Shown: positions 33,266 to 46,328, counted from the first letter of the stretch. The stretch: 64,000 nucleotides of DNA from Ilex aquifolium (GCA_951799425.1 OX637410.1:1922001-1986000), one strand, 5' to 3'. Notes: generated by a model from the sequence alone, not told the origin. Made by a program: numbers and translations.

Positions 33266-35098
33266 GTCTGAAGTTGAGCTTGGAGGTCATCATTAGCGAA
33301 AGTCAGCTCAGCGGCTTTGAATTCCCACACTTTGGACGCCTTAACAAAGCTCTCCATAGAGCGGATTCGACTCAACAAACCCTTCACATGTATAGCCAGT
33401 TGAGGAGACATACAATCAGAAACAAGGAGTAAAAAAAATAGACAAGCATAAGGTGGGCGCTTAAAAAAGAATGACAGGCACTTACAGTTGTAGTTCCGTA
33501 GAGAGCTGAGTTGATGGAGCTCTCAAGAGGCATAGTGGCAGCCCTCAGGACATCAGAATCAGGAATGATGGAAGTAATGGCTCATGCGGCAAGATCAATG
33601 TTGTCAAAGAAAGAGTCTTCATGCCCTTCTGCCTTAGCGGACTCCCCTTTCTCCAGTTTGGAGCTCGGTTGAGATGGCTGGGGAATGTTCTCAGAAAATC
33701 CAAGAGGAGGAGAGACAAGCTGAAGCTGAGGAATTAATCCCAGGGCCCTCTCGACCTCAGATGACGAGGGTGAGGTTTGGTCCTGCGATTGAACTTTATC
33801 AGGAGCCGGCAGAACCCCTTTGAAGGGATGGATCTCAGGAACTTGTGGGGAGCTCGATGAAGGAGCAAGAGCTCCGGAAGTCAAAGCAGGAGAGCTCAAT
33901 CGTTGGGAAGGGACACCTGTAGTTGAGACAGGAAAGCTGGGGGGGCAATCCCGATTTCTGCACCTTAGCTTGGGTAACAGGACAGTTACCAGAACCGACA
34001 TCTGCCTTGCGCTTGCTCCCACTTTTACCCTTCAACAGAGTTATCTTAGCCTTAAGTTCTTCTTGGGTTGGCTCCATCGAGGAAGAACCTAAAAAAATCA
34101 AAACGAGCCAGTTAAGGAGAACAGGGGAAAAATGAAAATTCGAGATGAACAAGGAGAGGAGAACTACTACCTGCCACTTCAGTCGTAGCTACTGGAAGAG
34201 GAATGGGTGCTTCGAATGCAAGAGGGGTAGGGGATTCTATTACTACCCCAGGGGGGCTGAACCCTTGCTCTACTAGAACCCAAGGTTTAATGAGTTCAGA
34301 GTACTTTGCTGAAGAGCACCTCCCTAACCTCAGCAACACCCGTTCATCCTCTTTACTAAGGTTAGGGCGTCCACCTGGGAAGTAATATAAACAAAGCAGA
34401 GTCAGAGCAAGCCACCAAACCTAACCATAGTTAGTCTGGATGAGGGCTTACCTAGATTTTCAGGGACTGACCAGGATCTAGGAATTGGAAGAGTATCTGC
34501 CTTATCTGAAAGCCCCCCATGTAAAAGAATTGTTTCTTCCAGTGCTTGTGGGAGGTCGGGAGGTCGGTAATAATTACTCTAGCCTTTGTTCGTTTGGAAA
34601 TATATAGAAAGCCCTCAGAAGCAGTGTGCTTGACATTGAAGAAGTGCATGAGTAAGGCAATAGTAGGAACCCCGAGCTTGTGGATTTTGAAGAAGACAAG
34701 AAGACCCACCAGGACCCCCCAGAAGTTAGGTGAAAGCTGAGCAGGACAAATGTTGAAGTGCTGAAGAACACCCTTTATAAAAGGATGTAAGGGAAAGCGC
34801 AGACCATTCTCGAAGACAGCCACAAAGAAGCAGACCTTCTTATGAACCTGGGAAACATAGGGGGTATACTTGTCTGGACACCAGTATTGAACCCCCGGAG
34901 GGAAACCATAACGGGTACTCAAAACCTTCATGAGAGAAGGGCTGACCTCACTACGGCCCACGAGCTCTGCGTGACTAAAAGCAGACGACACGCCTGGAGC
35001 TGAAACACCTACGCCACTCACCTTGCTCTTGCCTTTGTCCGGGTTTTTAACTACAGGGGAGGAAGTAGAGGGAGGCTCATCAGTGAAACTTTTTCCTT
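33266..35098 (-). pseudogene. Multi-exon 'putative gypsy type transposon' gene relic
   Basis: Minus-strand exons can be read with clear splice sites. Exon A 35098-34452 (donor GTAAGCCC) holds SLMKVLSTRYGFPPGVQYWC, FPLHPFIKGVLQHF and a later GVPTIALLMHFF, typical of the domain named putative gypsy type transposon. Exon B is 34374-34171 (acceptor TTCCCAG, donor GTAGTAG). Exon C is 34088-33486 (acceptor TTTTTTTAG, donor GTAAGTGC), starting near SSMEPTQEELKAKI. Exon D, about 33411-33266, is a helical K/E/L/Q-rich stretch cut off by TEK-A. Breaks are a frame change near the end of exon A, a slip in a G7 run at 33939-33945 and a TGA at 33582. The A-rich upstream end is also truncated. The family is transposon-derived; its function is unknown. 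Confidence 0.65.
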
Positions 35099-35112
35099 TT
35101 TTTTTTTTTTAA

Positions 35113-38042
35113 GGACAAAGTTAAACAATGGCTAAATTCTTTAAAAGCCCAATCCATTCCTAGTTGGCAAGTCTTACAAATTCAATTTTTTAAGCAATTT
35201 TTCCCTATACATCGAACCAATGTATTGAAACATGAAATCATGGATTTTTCTGTGAAAAAGGGATAAAATTTTTATTAGTGTTGGAAAAATTTTAATGATC
35301 TTTCCAAGCTTGCCCACATCATGCATTTGAGAGTTGGACCCTAGTTGATTTCTTTTATGATCCATTTCCCTCTACATTGCGTTAGTTTGTGGAAATGATA
35401 GCCTAGGGAGAATTCATGGGAAATAATCTCAATGAGCCATTCGAGTTTTTTGACACCATTTTTTAGAGTTCTCAAATGTGGGACTTGGCCTCACCAAAGA
35501 TAGGAAAATATGTGTTGAAAGAGGATGATGACTTGAGGCCCAGAATGGCTACTTTGTCTCGGAAGCCAAACGCGCTAGAGACAAAAAAGGTCAATTAAGT
35601 TTATGTTGTGTCTCTTACTAACCAGTTGTGTGAAATTTGTGCTTTGTCAGGACATCCCACGGGGGAATGTCCTACCATCCCAACATTTAAGTAAGTCTTG
35701 ATGGAACAGTCTAATGTCATTTCCAACTTCAACAAGCCTTATTCCAATCCATATTTTGAGACCTATAATCCAAGGTGGTGGAATCACCCAAACTTCAATT
35801 GGAAAAAACACACAGCCTGTGAGTTATCAACAAGGTCCACCTCCACCACAACCTCAGACCCAACAACCATATCCACCTTACCATCTCTCACACAAAAGAA
35901 GTCTAGACGATACCATGAATCATTTCATTCAAAGTCAGATGAGTTTTAATACTCAGTCTACTCATGCATTCAAAGACTTCAAAGCCCAAACATCACAGAC
36001 CATTGATGATTTCAAAATTCACATAGCTAAGTTGATCCAGTCTTTTGAGCACAACGGAGAAGGGAAAATCTCATCTCAACCTAAACCTCAACAAGTTCAA
36101 ACTTATGCTAATGTTTCATCATCTGAATCTTCTCAGGGCCAAGTCCAAGTAGTTACCACATTGAGGAGTGGTAAAGTGATTTACAAGACCATCAAAGCCA
36201 AAATCCTTGAACCATTGCCTGAGTCAATCCTTGCAAATGAATCAGCTGAGTCTGAACCTAATGTTCAAAAGGAAACAGAGTTGACTGACGAAAAAGAAAA
36301 ATCAAATCATGTTCCTTTACATTTTCCTCAACAAGTCAAGAGACCTCAACCATTGAACAATTATGCTAAAATTTTTGTGTTGTTTAAGCAAGTGAAGATT
36401 AACATCCCCCTGTTGAATGCAGTCAAGCAAGTCCCATCAATGCTAAGTTTTTGAAAGACCTATGCATACTAAAAAGAATGATCAATGTATAGAAAAGAGC
36501 ATTTTTGACTGAATAGGACAGTGCTATCATTCAGCACAAGGCTCTTCTAAAGTACAAGGATCATGGGAGTCCCACAGTCTTATGCATAATTGGAAATTCC
36601 AAGATTGAGCAAGTTTTACTTGATCTTAGAGCGAGTGTAAATTAACTCCTATATACAATTTATGAGCAGTTAGGGTTGGTAAGTTGAAACTCACAAATGT
36701 CACATTTCAGTTGGCGACCGTTTTGTGAAAATTTCATATGGGGATGTTGAGGATGTTCTTATTCAAGTTGATAAATTCTATTTTTCTGTGGATTTTATTG
36801 TTTTGTATACACAACTAGTTTTGTTGATAACTACACAAATTCCTGTCATTTTGGGTTTTCCATTTCTTGCTACATCTAATGTTTTGATTAATTGTAGAAA
36901 TGGAATCATGAAACTCTCATTTGGTAACATGGCATTGGAATTGAATGTGTTTGATATTGCTAAGCAGTCCAAAAAGGAGAAGAATTTGCAAGAAGTAAAT
37001 TGCATTGAATTATTAACTCAGAGTCTATTTGAAAATGCCTACAGTAGAAAGGAAAGAGAGTCACATGCATTGTTTGAGTCTGTAAATGTGAATAAGTCTG
37101 TAAATAATTTTGAATTTGTTGCAGATATGTCTACTGTTGGAACATGGGTTCCAAAATTTTAAGTGTTATCACCCAATGGAATAAAGTCTGTTGAATCTAG
37201 TGTCATGGCTCCCAAGTCAGAGTTGAAACCTCTTTTAGCTGACTTGAAATATGTCTTCTTGGGGGAGGATGACACTTACCCAATGGTGATATCTTCAAAA
37301 TTGTCAGAGTCACAAGAAAGTTAATTGATAAGTGTCATAAAAAATCATCAATGTGCAATAGGTTGGACAGCATCCTATATTAAAGGAATAAATCATCTTC
37401 TCTATACTCATTGTATATACTTGGAGGAAGACTCTAAACCTTCCCGATAGCAATTGATGACCAGGAGAAAATCACTTTTACATGTCCTATTGGCATTTTT
37501 GCTTACAAAAGGATGTCATTTGGATTGTGTAACGCTCTAACCACTTTTTAGCATTATATGTTGAATATTTTTAGTGATATGGTGGAGCAATTTTTAGAAG
37601 AATTTATGGATGATTTTTCTGTCTATGGTGATTCATTTGAATTGTGCCTAGAAAATCTTGAAAAAAAGTCCTTACTCGGTGTGAGGAGACAAATATTGTT
37701 TTGAATTGGGAAAAAAGTCATTTCATGGTCACACAAGGCATTGTCTTAGGTCATGTTATTTCTGCTGAGGGAATCGAAGTTGATAAGTCAAAATTTGATT
37801 TAATAGGAAATCTCCCTCCACCAAAGACTGTAAAAGATATTCGATCATTCATATGTCATGCAGGTTTCTACAGAAGATTCATAAAAGATATCAATTTAAT
37901 ACCCAAACCAATGTATAATCTTCTGTCTCAGGATGTACTATTTGATTGGAATGATGCATGTCAAAAAGCTTTTGATACGTTTAAAGACATGCTTATTTCT
38001 GCATCGACTCTTGACTAGTATTTACCTTTTGAACTTATGTGT
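35113..38042 (+). pseudogene. ATH3: decayed Athila gag-pol fragment
   Basis: It starts within gag (DKVKQWLNSLKAQSIPSWQ) and has a broken knuckle region (CEICALSGHPTGEC). A glutamine/proline-rich linker (35714-36454) follows, then a ruined protease (DLRAS in place of DLGAS, then stops) and the segment from 36725 to 37162. Reverse transcriptase lacks about 349 bp that ATH2 retains, lost between two GATAGCA repeats (37446). FMDD is at about 37606. It ends abruptly in RNase H (LPFELMC) where ATH2 starts. It is closer to ATH2 than to ATH1. Confidence 0.85.
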
Positions 38043-39581
38043 TGATTAACCCTAAAAAGTGCGTAAATGAATTACGGTTTAGGATTAATTGTGTGTGTAA
38101 ATTAGGTTAAAATGATTAATTTATAAAGTATTAGGGTTAATGCGTAGATTGTACATTTTGCAGGGTTTCAAGCAAAAATACGGAAGTTCAAGATAATCAA
38201 AGTGCAAAGGCTGAATGAAGCAAGGGAGGCAAGTGTAATTAAGAAGGCAAAGAATCAAAGAAGGAGACTGCCAAGCATGAAAAACTAGAGAGTTTCCATC
38301 ATCTGAATGGTGGTGGTGGCATCCGGACGGTGCTCCAACTGCCTTTCTCCTCCCTTTTCTCCCATTGGTCCAATTAAGCAACAAAACACCCTGATTGGTT
38401 TGTCTGGGTGACTGCCGCCTTGAAGCACCTCTCCAATGCCTATAAATAGCTTATTTTAGCCATTTTTCAGAGAGATTTGCCAGAGATCAGGGAGAGTTCA
38501 AGACAAAGAGAAAGAGAGGCTTCAGGAGGAATTTTAGTTAGAAAATGAGCGAAGCCCTGCCCTAATCACTTCTCAGCCAAAATTTTCTCTACTTCTACAT
38601 TTATGTTTATCTTTTCTACTTTGAAGGTTGAACCTCTCTCACTTTTGTGCCCTAGTTGGTAATAAGAGTGGTAGTGTTTCAGCTATTCCTTGGGGAAGGA
38701 CGTTATGTATTTTATTTTAGGTTGTAATGGGATTGTCTCACTCCTGTTGCTCGTCTATAGCAATGAGGTGTGAGTAGTCCATTTATACTCTTCGGTGAAA
38801 GAGTGAATGCATGTGTAATATTGTTTAAGTTATGGAAATGCCGATATTTTATTTATGCATCAATGCTTATACCTCCCTTAATTGATGGATGATTACTATT
38901 ATAATATGATCATGGTTATAAACACCGAGCAGAGCTTAACGCTATCTACCATACTATCTATAATTACTACGTATTTCATGCATGATATGGTGACGCACGT
39001 AGTTGAAATTTATGTAACAATCATGAGATTTATTATAGTCGGGTTAAATCTAACCATAATCAATGCTTTTGATTCAATGCATAAATCGAAACTTCATTTT
39101 CATTGAATCATCAACCTGCCGATCGAATAGTTAGAGTAAACTTTTTGAATGGTTCACCTTCAGGTTTACTAGGATTTTTTGATTGTTGCATGGTATAGAG
39201 ACTTTCTGGGTAACCTAATTAGTTGTTATGATATGGTTCAGTTATATATCAAACCTACCAGTTAACTTTCAAGTAAAATGGGAGTTAATTGTTATAAGGT
39301 GGCATTTTCATAAATAAGTAGTATGATGTATGTCGAATCCCCGCACTGAAGAGTACCTTTTTATCATTATTATTCAAAGTTTTGATTAAGTTTTATTTGA
39401 TAATTCTAAGCTCACACCGCATGCTATTTCATTGCACACCATACACACACGAAAATTTTACTGTTTTCTGTTTTGAGTACCAACAGTTAGCTCCCTATGA
39501 GTTCAACCTCGGACTTAAACCGAGAAATACTACAATTTGACCGCTTATACTTGGGTGTATGGCATAAATCAGGTCAGATCA
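38043..39581 (+). repeat. ATH2 5' LTR
   Basis: It starts TGATTAACCCTAAA and ends near AGGTCAGATCA, just before the primer site. U3 contains CATCCGGACGGTGCT at about 38310 and TATAAATA at 38441. A diverged inverted copy of its first two thirds or more is at 55275-56448. The exact 3' end is uncertain by a few bases. Confidence 0.8.
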
Positions 39582-39588
39582 AGATTTT

Positions 39589-39606
39589 TGGCGCTGTTGC
39601 CAGGGA
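39589..39606 (+). other. ATH2 primer binding site, tRNA-Asp
   Basis: TGGCGCTGTTGCCAGGGA matches the tRNA-Asp complement with two differences. Confidence 0.82.
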
Positions 39607-39688
39607 GTTACGGTGATTTCAAAACAAATAGGAAAGTTGTCTAGTTGTATTATATGTGTATATATTGTTTGTCGTATTTTCATTGTTA

Positions 39689-42600
39689 ATGTCTGTTAAG
39701 TCATCAGTAGGGTCTGTAAATCAATCTAGTCCTTCATCTTCGTCATCTTCATCATCACAAGCATCATCATACTCTTTTGAGTTAAGTATGGCTACTAATA
39801 ATCAAAGGGAACAAGAAGTAGTTCAAAATGTCAGACCTTTAAGAGAATACTTGCATCTTATACGCACTAGTGTCCCCTCATGTTTTTATTTTCCCACTAA
39901 TGCTCCTAATTTTAACATTAAAGTAGGAACAATACAGCTTTTACCACAGTTTCATGGTCTTGAGTCTGAAAACCATTATTTGCATATGAAAGAATTTTAG
40001 AAAGCATGTGGTGCATTGCAAGATAATTCTGAAATGGCCAGGATGTAACTTTTTCCTTTTTATTTAAAGGATAAAACTAAACAGTGGCTAAATTCTTTAA
40101 AAACTCTATCTATACCAAGTTGGCAAGTTTTGCAAACTAAATTTTTCAAAAAGTTTTTTTCCTGTGTACCACACTAATGCATTGAGACGTCAAATCATGA
40201 ATTTTTCTACGAAAGGAGAAAAATTTTATCAATGTTGGGAGAGATTTAAGGATCTTCTCTAAGCTTGCCCACATCATGCATTTGAGAGTTGGACCTTATT
40301 TGGTTTCTTTTATGATGTCCTCCCATCCGCACTACGTCAGTTTGTTGAATTATGGCCCAGAGGCTATTCATTGGTAAGATTCCCGATGAGCCGTTTGAGT
40401 TTTTTGATACCATTTCTGAGAGTTCCCAAATGTGGTACTCGGCCTCACCAAATATTGTGGAAACCAAGCCATCTTCATCCCAAGGAGGGAAATACATGTT
40501 AAAAGAGGATGATGACCTAAAGGCCAGAATGACCACTTTGTCTCAAAAGCTTGATGCTTTAGAGATGAAGAAACTCAAGGAAGTATCTGATGTGTCACCT
40601 ACTGATCAATTGTGTGGAATATGTGCATTGTCAGGACATCCCACGAGGGAATGTCCCACCATTCCAGCATTTAATGAGGTATTGGTGGAACAAACCAATG
40701 CTATTTCAAATTTTAACAAGCCTTATTCCAATCCCTTTTTTGAAACCTATAACCCAGGGTGGCAGAATCACCCGAATTTTAGCTCATACAACCTGTAAGT
40801 CAGCCACTAGGTCCACCTTCACCACAACCCCATACTCAGCAGTCATATCAGCCTTATCAACCCCCACATAAGAGGTGTTTAGAGGACACCATAAACCAGT
40901 TCATTCAAAGTCAAATGAGTTTTAATATTCGTACTACCCATTCATTCAATGATTTCAAAACTCAAACTTCACAGAATATTGAGGATATCAAGAGTCATCT
41001 AGCCAAATTGACCCAGTCCTTAACCACAACGGAGAAGGAAAAATTCTCATCTCAACCTAAACCTCCACAAGGTCAAAACTAGGCTAATGTCGTGTCTTTT
41101 GAACCTTCTCCTAGTCAAGTGCAAGTAATTACCACACTAAGAAGTGGTAAGGTGATTGAAAAGACCTTTAAAGCCAAAGCTCTTGAGCCCATAGCTGAGT
41201 CAATCCTTGTGAATGAACCAATTGAGCATGAATCGTTAATTGAAAAGGAAACAAAGTTGTCAAATGAAAAATACAAATCAAGTCCTATTTCCTTACCTTT
41301 TCCTCAAAGAGTCAAGAAACCTCAACCCTTGAACAATCATGCTGAAATTTTCGAGTTGTTTAAGCAAGTAAATATAAACATCCCCCTGTTGGATGCAATC
41401 AAGTAAGTCCCATCCAATGCGAAGTTTTTAAAAAAAAATTGCACAGTAAAAAGAAGGATCAATGTACAGAGAAAGAGTATTTTTTACCGAACAGGCTAGT
41501 GCTATCATTCAGCATAAGGCCCCTCTGAAGTACAGAGATCCTGGGAGTCCTACAATTTCATGCATAATTAGGAACTTCAGGATTGAGCAAGCCTTGCTTG
41601 ATCTTGGAGCTAGTGTTAATTTACTTCCATATTCTGTCTATGAGAAGTTATGATTCGATGACTTAAAACCCACTAATGTCACATTGCAGTTGGCAGATCG
41701 TTCTATGAAAATTTCACGTGGAGTTGTAGAGGATGTACTTGTTCAAGTTGATAAATTTTATTTCCCCGTGGATTTTATTGTCATGGATACACAGCCAGTC
41801 TTGCATGTTTCTACACAAATTCCTGTCATTTTACGGTGACCATTCCTAACTACATCAAATGCATTGATCAATTGTAGGAATGGAATTATGAAACTTTCAT
41901 TTGGGAATATGACTTTGGAATTAAATGTGTTTGTTATTGCTAAGCAGCCTAGAGAGGAAAAGGAATTGTATGAAGTGAATTGCATTGAGTCATTAACTCA
42001 AAATCTGTTTGAAAGTGCTTGTACAAAGAAAGAGTCGCATGCATTAGAGTCGGTACAAAATGCTGAGTCTGTAGATATGTCAACTATTGAAACATGGATT
42101 CCAAAATTTAAAGAGTTATTGTCTTCTAGAAACAAGCATGTAGAATCTAGTGTTGTAATCCCAAAACCATAGTTGAAACCTCTTCCGACTGACTTGAAAT
42201 ATATCTTCTTGGGGAAGGATGAAACTCATCCAGTAATAATATCTTCAAAATTGTCAGAAATCTAAGAAAAGCAAATGATAGGAGTTATAAAAAATCATCA
42301 AAGTGCAATCGGTTGAACAGTAGCAAATATAAAGGGTATAAATCATCTTCTCTGTACTCATTGTACATACTTGGAAGAAGACTCTAAACCATCCTGATAG
42401 CAGCAAAGAGGGTTAAATTCACATTTGAAAGAGTTAGTCTGGGCTTAAGTATTTAAACTATTAGATGCTAATATTATATACCCTATATCTGATAGTAAAT
42501 GGGTCAGCCCTACATAAGTAGTACCTAAAAAGTCTGGAGTTACAGTAGTGAGAAACCAAGAAAATGAATTAGTCTCTATCCGTACAATCACTGGTTGGCG

Positions 42601-45024
42601 TATGTGTATTGACTATCAGAAGTTGAATTCTCTCACTATAAAAGATCATTTTCCCCTACCTTTCCTGGGCCAAGTCTCGGAAAGAATAGCCGGACATGTA
42701 TATCATTGTTTTTTGGATGGATACTCCGACTATAACCAGATTGAGATAGCAATTGATGACCTAGAGAAAACTACTTTTACATGTCTTTTTGGCACTTTTG
42801 CTTATAAAAGAATGCATTTTGGATTGTGTAATGCTCCATCCACTTTTCAGCGTTGTATGTTAAACATTTTTAGTGATATGGTGGAGCGGTTTTTGGAAGT
42901 TTTCATGGATGATTTTTTGGTGTATGGTGATTCATTTGAATTATGTTTAGAGAATCTTGAAAAAGTCCTTACTCGATGTGAGGAAACAAATCTTGTTTTG
43001 AATTGCGAAAAGTGTCATTTTGTGGTCACACGGGACATTATTTTAGGACATGTAGTTTTTGTAGAGGGAATTGAAGTTGACAAGTCCAAAATTGATTTAA
43101 TAGCCAATCTCCCTCCGCCTAAGACTATAAAAGATGTTCGATCCTTTCTAGGTCATGCAGGATTCTATAGAAGATTCATTAAAGATTTCAGTTTGATTTC
43201 CAGACCTATGCGTAATCTTCTATGTCAAGATGTACCATTTGATTGGAATAATGCATGTCAATTAGCATTTGATAAACTCAAAAGCATTTTTATTTGTGCA
43301 GCAATTATGCAACCATCTGATTGGTCTTTACCTTTTGAATTAATGTTTGATGCTAGTGTCTATGCAGTAGGAGTTGTTTTAGGTCAGAGGAAAGAAAAAA
43401 AGTCCCTATGTGATTTACTATGCAAACAAAACTTTGAATGATGCACCGATGGATTATTCTACGACATAAAAAGAATTGCTTGTTATAGTATTTACTTTAG
43501 ATAAATTTTGATCATATTTAGTTGGATTCTCAATTGTTGTGTTTACTGATCATTCAACCTTGAAATATCTGCTTACCAAGAAGGATGCTAAACCACGTCT
43601 CCTACGGCGGATATTATTGCTACAAGAATTCGATCTTATCATCAAAGACAAGAAATGAGTTGAAAATGTGGTAGTTGATCATCTCTCAAGGCTAAATAAT
43701 GACACAAAAGAAGAGTCAATGTCAATCAAATAAACTTTTCCAGATGAGAAATTGTTTGCAATCACAGAAGTACCATGGTATGCAGATATAGCCAATTACT
43801 TAGCCATAGGTACTATTCCTTTTCATTATACCTGGACCGACAAGAAGAAATTTTTAAGAGAGGTACGCAATTTCTTTTGGGAAGATCACTGTGTGTTTAA
43901 GTACTAAAAAGATCAGATAATAAGACGTTATGTACCCAATCATGAAATCAGTCAGGTCATTTCATTTTGTCATACTGAAGCTTGTGGAGGGCATTTTTCT
44001 TCAAAGAAAACCGCTGTTAAAATTTTATAGTGTGGATTTTACTAGCCCACCCTTTTTAAAGATATACAAGTTTTTTTGTCTAAATTGTGACAAATCTCAA
44101 AGAATGAGGAATATTTCAAAAAGAAACATGATGGCTTTAAATCTCATCTTGATTGTTGAAATTTTTTATTGTTGGGGCATCGATTTTATGGGACCGTTTC
44201 CCCCATCTTTTAGACATCTGTACATTTTGGTTGCCGTTGATTATGTTTCCAAATGGGTAGAGGCAATTCCTTATTAAAACAATGATCACCGCATAGTGAT
44301 TAGGTTTTTAAAAGAAAATATTTTGTCTAGATTCGGAATTCCTAGAGCCATTATTAGTGATGGGGGAACACATTTTTGTAATAATATTTTTGAAAACCTA
44401 ATGAAAAAATATTTGATTTCCCACAAAATATCTACCCCTTATCATCCCCAGAAAAGTGGACAAGCTGAATTGGTCAATAGGGAGATAAAATATATTTTAG
44501 AAAAAATAGTCAATCCAAATTGCAAAGATTGGTCTTTAAGACTGACTTATGCGCTTTGGGCCTGTCGTACTGCATACAAAACTATGTTTGGAATGTCTCC
44601 TTATCGGCTAGTTTATGGTAAACCATGTCACTTGCCTATGGAATTGGAACATCAAGTATATTGGGCAATCAAAATAATGAATTTTGATATTGACAAAACA
44701 AGTGCATCCCGCAAACTTCAGATTAATGAATTGGAAGAACTAACAAATGAAGCATATGAAAATGCAAAGATTACCAAGTTCAGAATGAAAATTTTTCATG
44801 ATAAGAATATTGTGCGGAAGACCTTTGTGCCATTTCAAAAATTTCTATTATATAATTCAAAACTCCGCCTATTTCCTGGAAACTTAAGGTCAAAATGGAC
44901 AGGCGCCTATATTGTTAAACAATTTTTTGAACATTGGGCAATTGAAATTGAGAATCCATTAACTAGAAATATTTTCAAAGTAAATGGTCAAAGGCTTAAG
45001 CCATATCATGATGGATTTATTTAA
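39689..45024 (+). pseudogene. ATH2 gag-pol, heavily broken
   Basis: From the ATG at 39689 there is a Ser-rich start, then gag (REYLHLIRTSVPSCF), stops at 39998 and after, and frame changes near 40160 and 40250. The zinc knuckle is CGICALSGHPTREC (about 40613). Protease keeps DLGASVNLLP (about 41608), with the segment after it largely open. The protease-RT junction reads LGKDETHP, where ATH1 has a stop in place of Gly. Reverse transcriptase is open at 42548-43441 with FMDD at about 42905. A slip in an A-run near 43400 follows. Integrase keeps [17 protein letters not shown] and REIKYILEK, the three catalytic positions. It ends at 45024 with GQRLKPYHDGF. Confidence 0.88.
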
Positions 45025-45215
45025 AACAGATGCCATTCAGTTAATGGAACCAGAATATGTGCCTTGAAAATTTTGTATAAGTGTTTGATTGTAAATAGTA
45101 GTACTAACTATTTACTGTTTGCTTTTACAATTATGGATTGGTCTCGCCTTCAAATCTTATTAGAAATTGTCTATCATTTTACTTTATAATTCCATATATT
45201 GAGGACAATGTAAAA

Positions 45216-45233
45216 TTTAGGTTGAAGGGAAGG
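45216..45233 (+). other. Candidate central polypurine tract of ATH2
   Basis: TTTAGGTTGAAGGGAAGG follows GGACAATG after pol, as in ATH1 at 9644. It is a purine-rich tract with two pyrimidines. Confidence 0.35.
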
Positions 45234-45249
45234 AACAATTCATATTCAT

Positions 45250-45291
45250 CTTTGTGACTGACAGACGTTAAAAAACCAGATAGTGAGTCTT
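45250..45291 (+). promoter_or_regulatory. 42-bp conserved block, ATH2 copy
   Basis: The same as 9790-9831 except for one A/G difference. It lies 30 bp before the accessory ATG. The flanks have little similarity to ATH1. Confidence 0.6.
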
Positions 45292-45321
45292 TTCTAATTT
45301 CTTTTTCAAAATTTTTCAAAA

Positions 45322-45722
45322 ATGGATGAAAAAAATTTTTGGTTTAGTTTGGATATGTTACGTATTTTTCTGAAAGATACAAATTCTTTGATCATAGCAA
45401 AAGCAAAGGTTGTTAGGAAATTAAAAAAAAAATTGGCAATCAAGCAAAACCTTTGATCGAAAAAAGTTCACTTGTCAAACGCCGACGAGCAAATCGACTT
45501 GGTGGATGTGTAAAATGCGATCGATTAATGCATATGAAAGAATATAATCAGTGTGCTGAACCAATTTCAGGTCGAGCATTGGATCGTCTTGACTAGATTA
45601 AGTATGGGTAAAGTAAGGATTACCCTGAGACGCCATCTTATTCCAATCACATGCTTGCAAGATATGCGCGACGGGAGATTAATTGGTCCACTAATATTCT
45701 CGATTTAGAAGCTTCCAATTAA
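45322..45722 (+). pseudogene. ATH2 accessory ORF, broken
   Basis: Homologue of 9846-10256. It begins MDEKNFWFSLDMLRIF and has KRRRANRLGG, then CVKCDRLMHMKEYNQC (CX2CX4HX6C, the same spacing), EPISGRALDRLD and SKDYPETPSYS. Breaks are one missing base in the A10 run at 45423-45432, TAG at 45594 where ATH1 has Trp, and TAA at 45609. The C-terminal end differs from ATH1. Keeping the metal motif despite extensive DNA divergence argues that the protein was once under selection. Confidence 0.75.
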
Positions 45723-45924
45723 AAAATAAAATGATCAAAGATGTATAATCTTAGGATTTGTATGAATGTATGTAACTATAGATAGTGTAATAAGTTAGGA
45801 TTTAAGTTATTAAATGGTTAAATATGTGAATTTTAAAATTTAAACTGATTTTTTGTAACTACAAGCTGGAAAACTGAAGCTCGAAATCTGGAGAAGATCA
45901 AGGATCAGCAGCCTTCAAGCTTAA

Positions 45925-45975
45925 GTGAATTCCAGAGGATTAGCACCGTCCGAACGGTGTTGATAGCGTCCGGAC
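45925..45975 (+). promoter_or_regulatory. U3-like motif ahead of the ATH2 third ORF
   Basis: AGAGGATTAGCACCGTCCGA continues as an imperfect palindrome (ACCGTCCGAACGGT), and a second motif CGTCCGGACAGT follows. The same words occur in the U3 of the related inverted LTR (complement of 56150-56180). The LTR at 38310 has TCCGGACGGTGCT. This parallels the shared palindromes of ATH1. No clear TATA box follows. Confidence 0.4.
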
Positions 45976-46214
45976 AGTACTGGCCAGTATGAAAGCTCCA
46001 ATTCGCGAACAGAACAATCCAGCATCTCCCGCACAACATAAATTCAAAAAAAAAAAAAAACAACATAATTTTTCACCTTTTCTCTTCAGATTTGCTTCAC
46101 CCATCAATTTTTCTTTAATTCTGCTCCAATTAAACACTTACCCATCATCTTTTACAGGACTCTACCGATCAAAAATTCTTGAAATCTCATAAAAAGCAAG
46201 AAATCCAAGAATCT

Positions 46215-46328
46215 ATGGATCCAAGAGCAAGAACAAGAGTTTCATCAAGCCGAGCAAGGAGATGAGTCTTTCCACTGCCCGAAGCAGCCCCGCAGCAAGA
46301 GGAACAACCCTAGGATCGGAATGCATCT
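46215..46328 (+). pseudogene. Start of the ATH2 third ORF, before the solo LTR
   Basis: From the ATG at 46215 it reads a basic, Arg/Ser-rich start (MDPRARTRVSSSRARR), then a TGA. The position matches the N-terminal part of the ATH1 third ORF. It is interrupted by the LTR at 46329 and continues at 48379. Confidence 0.4.
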
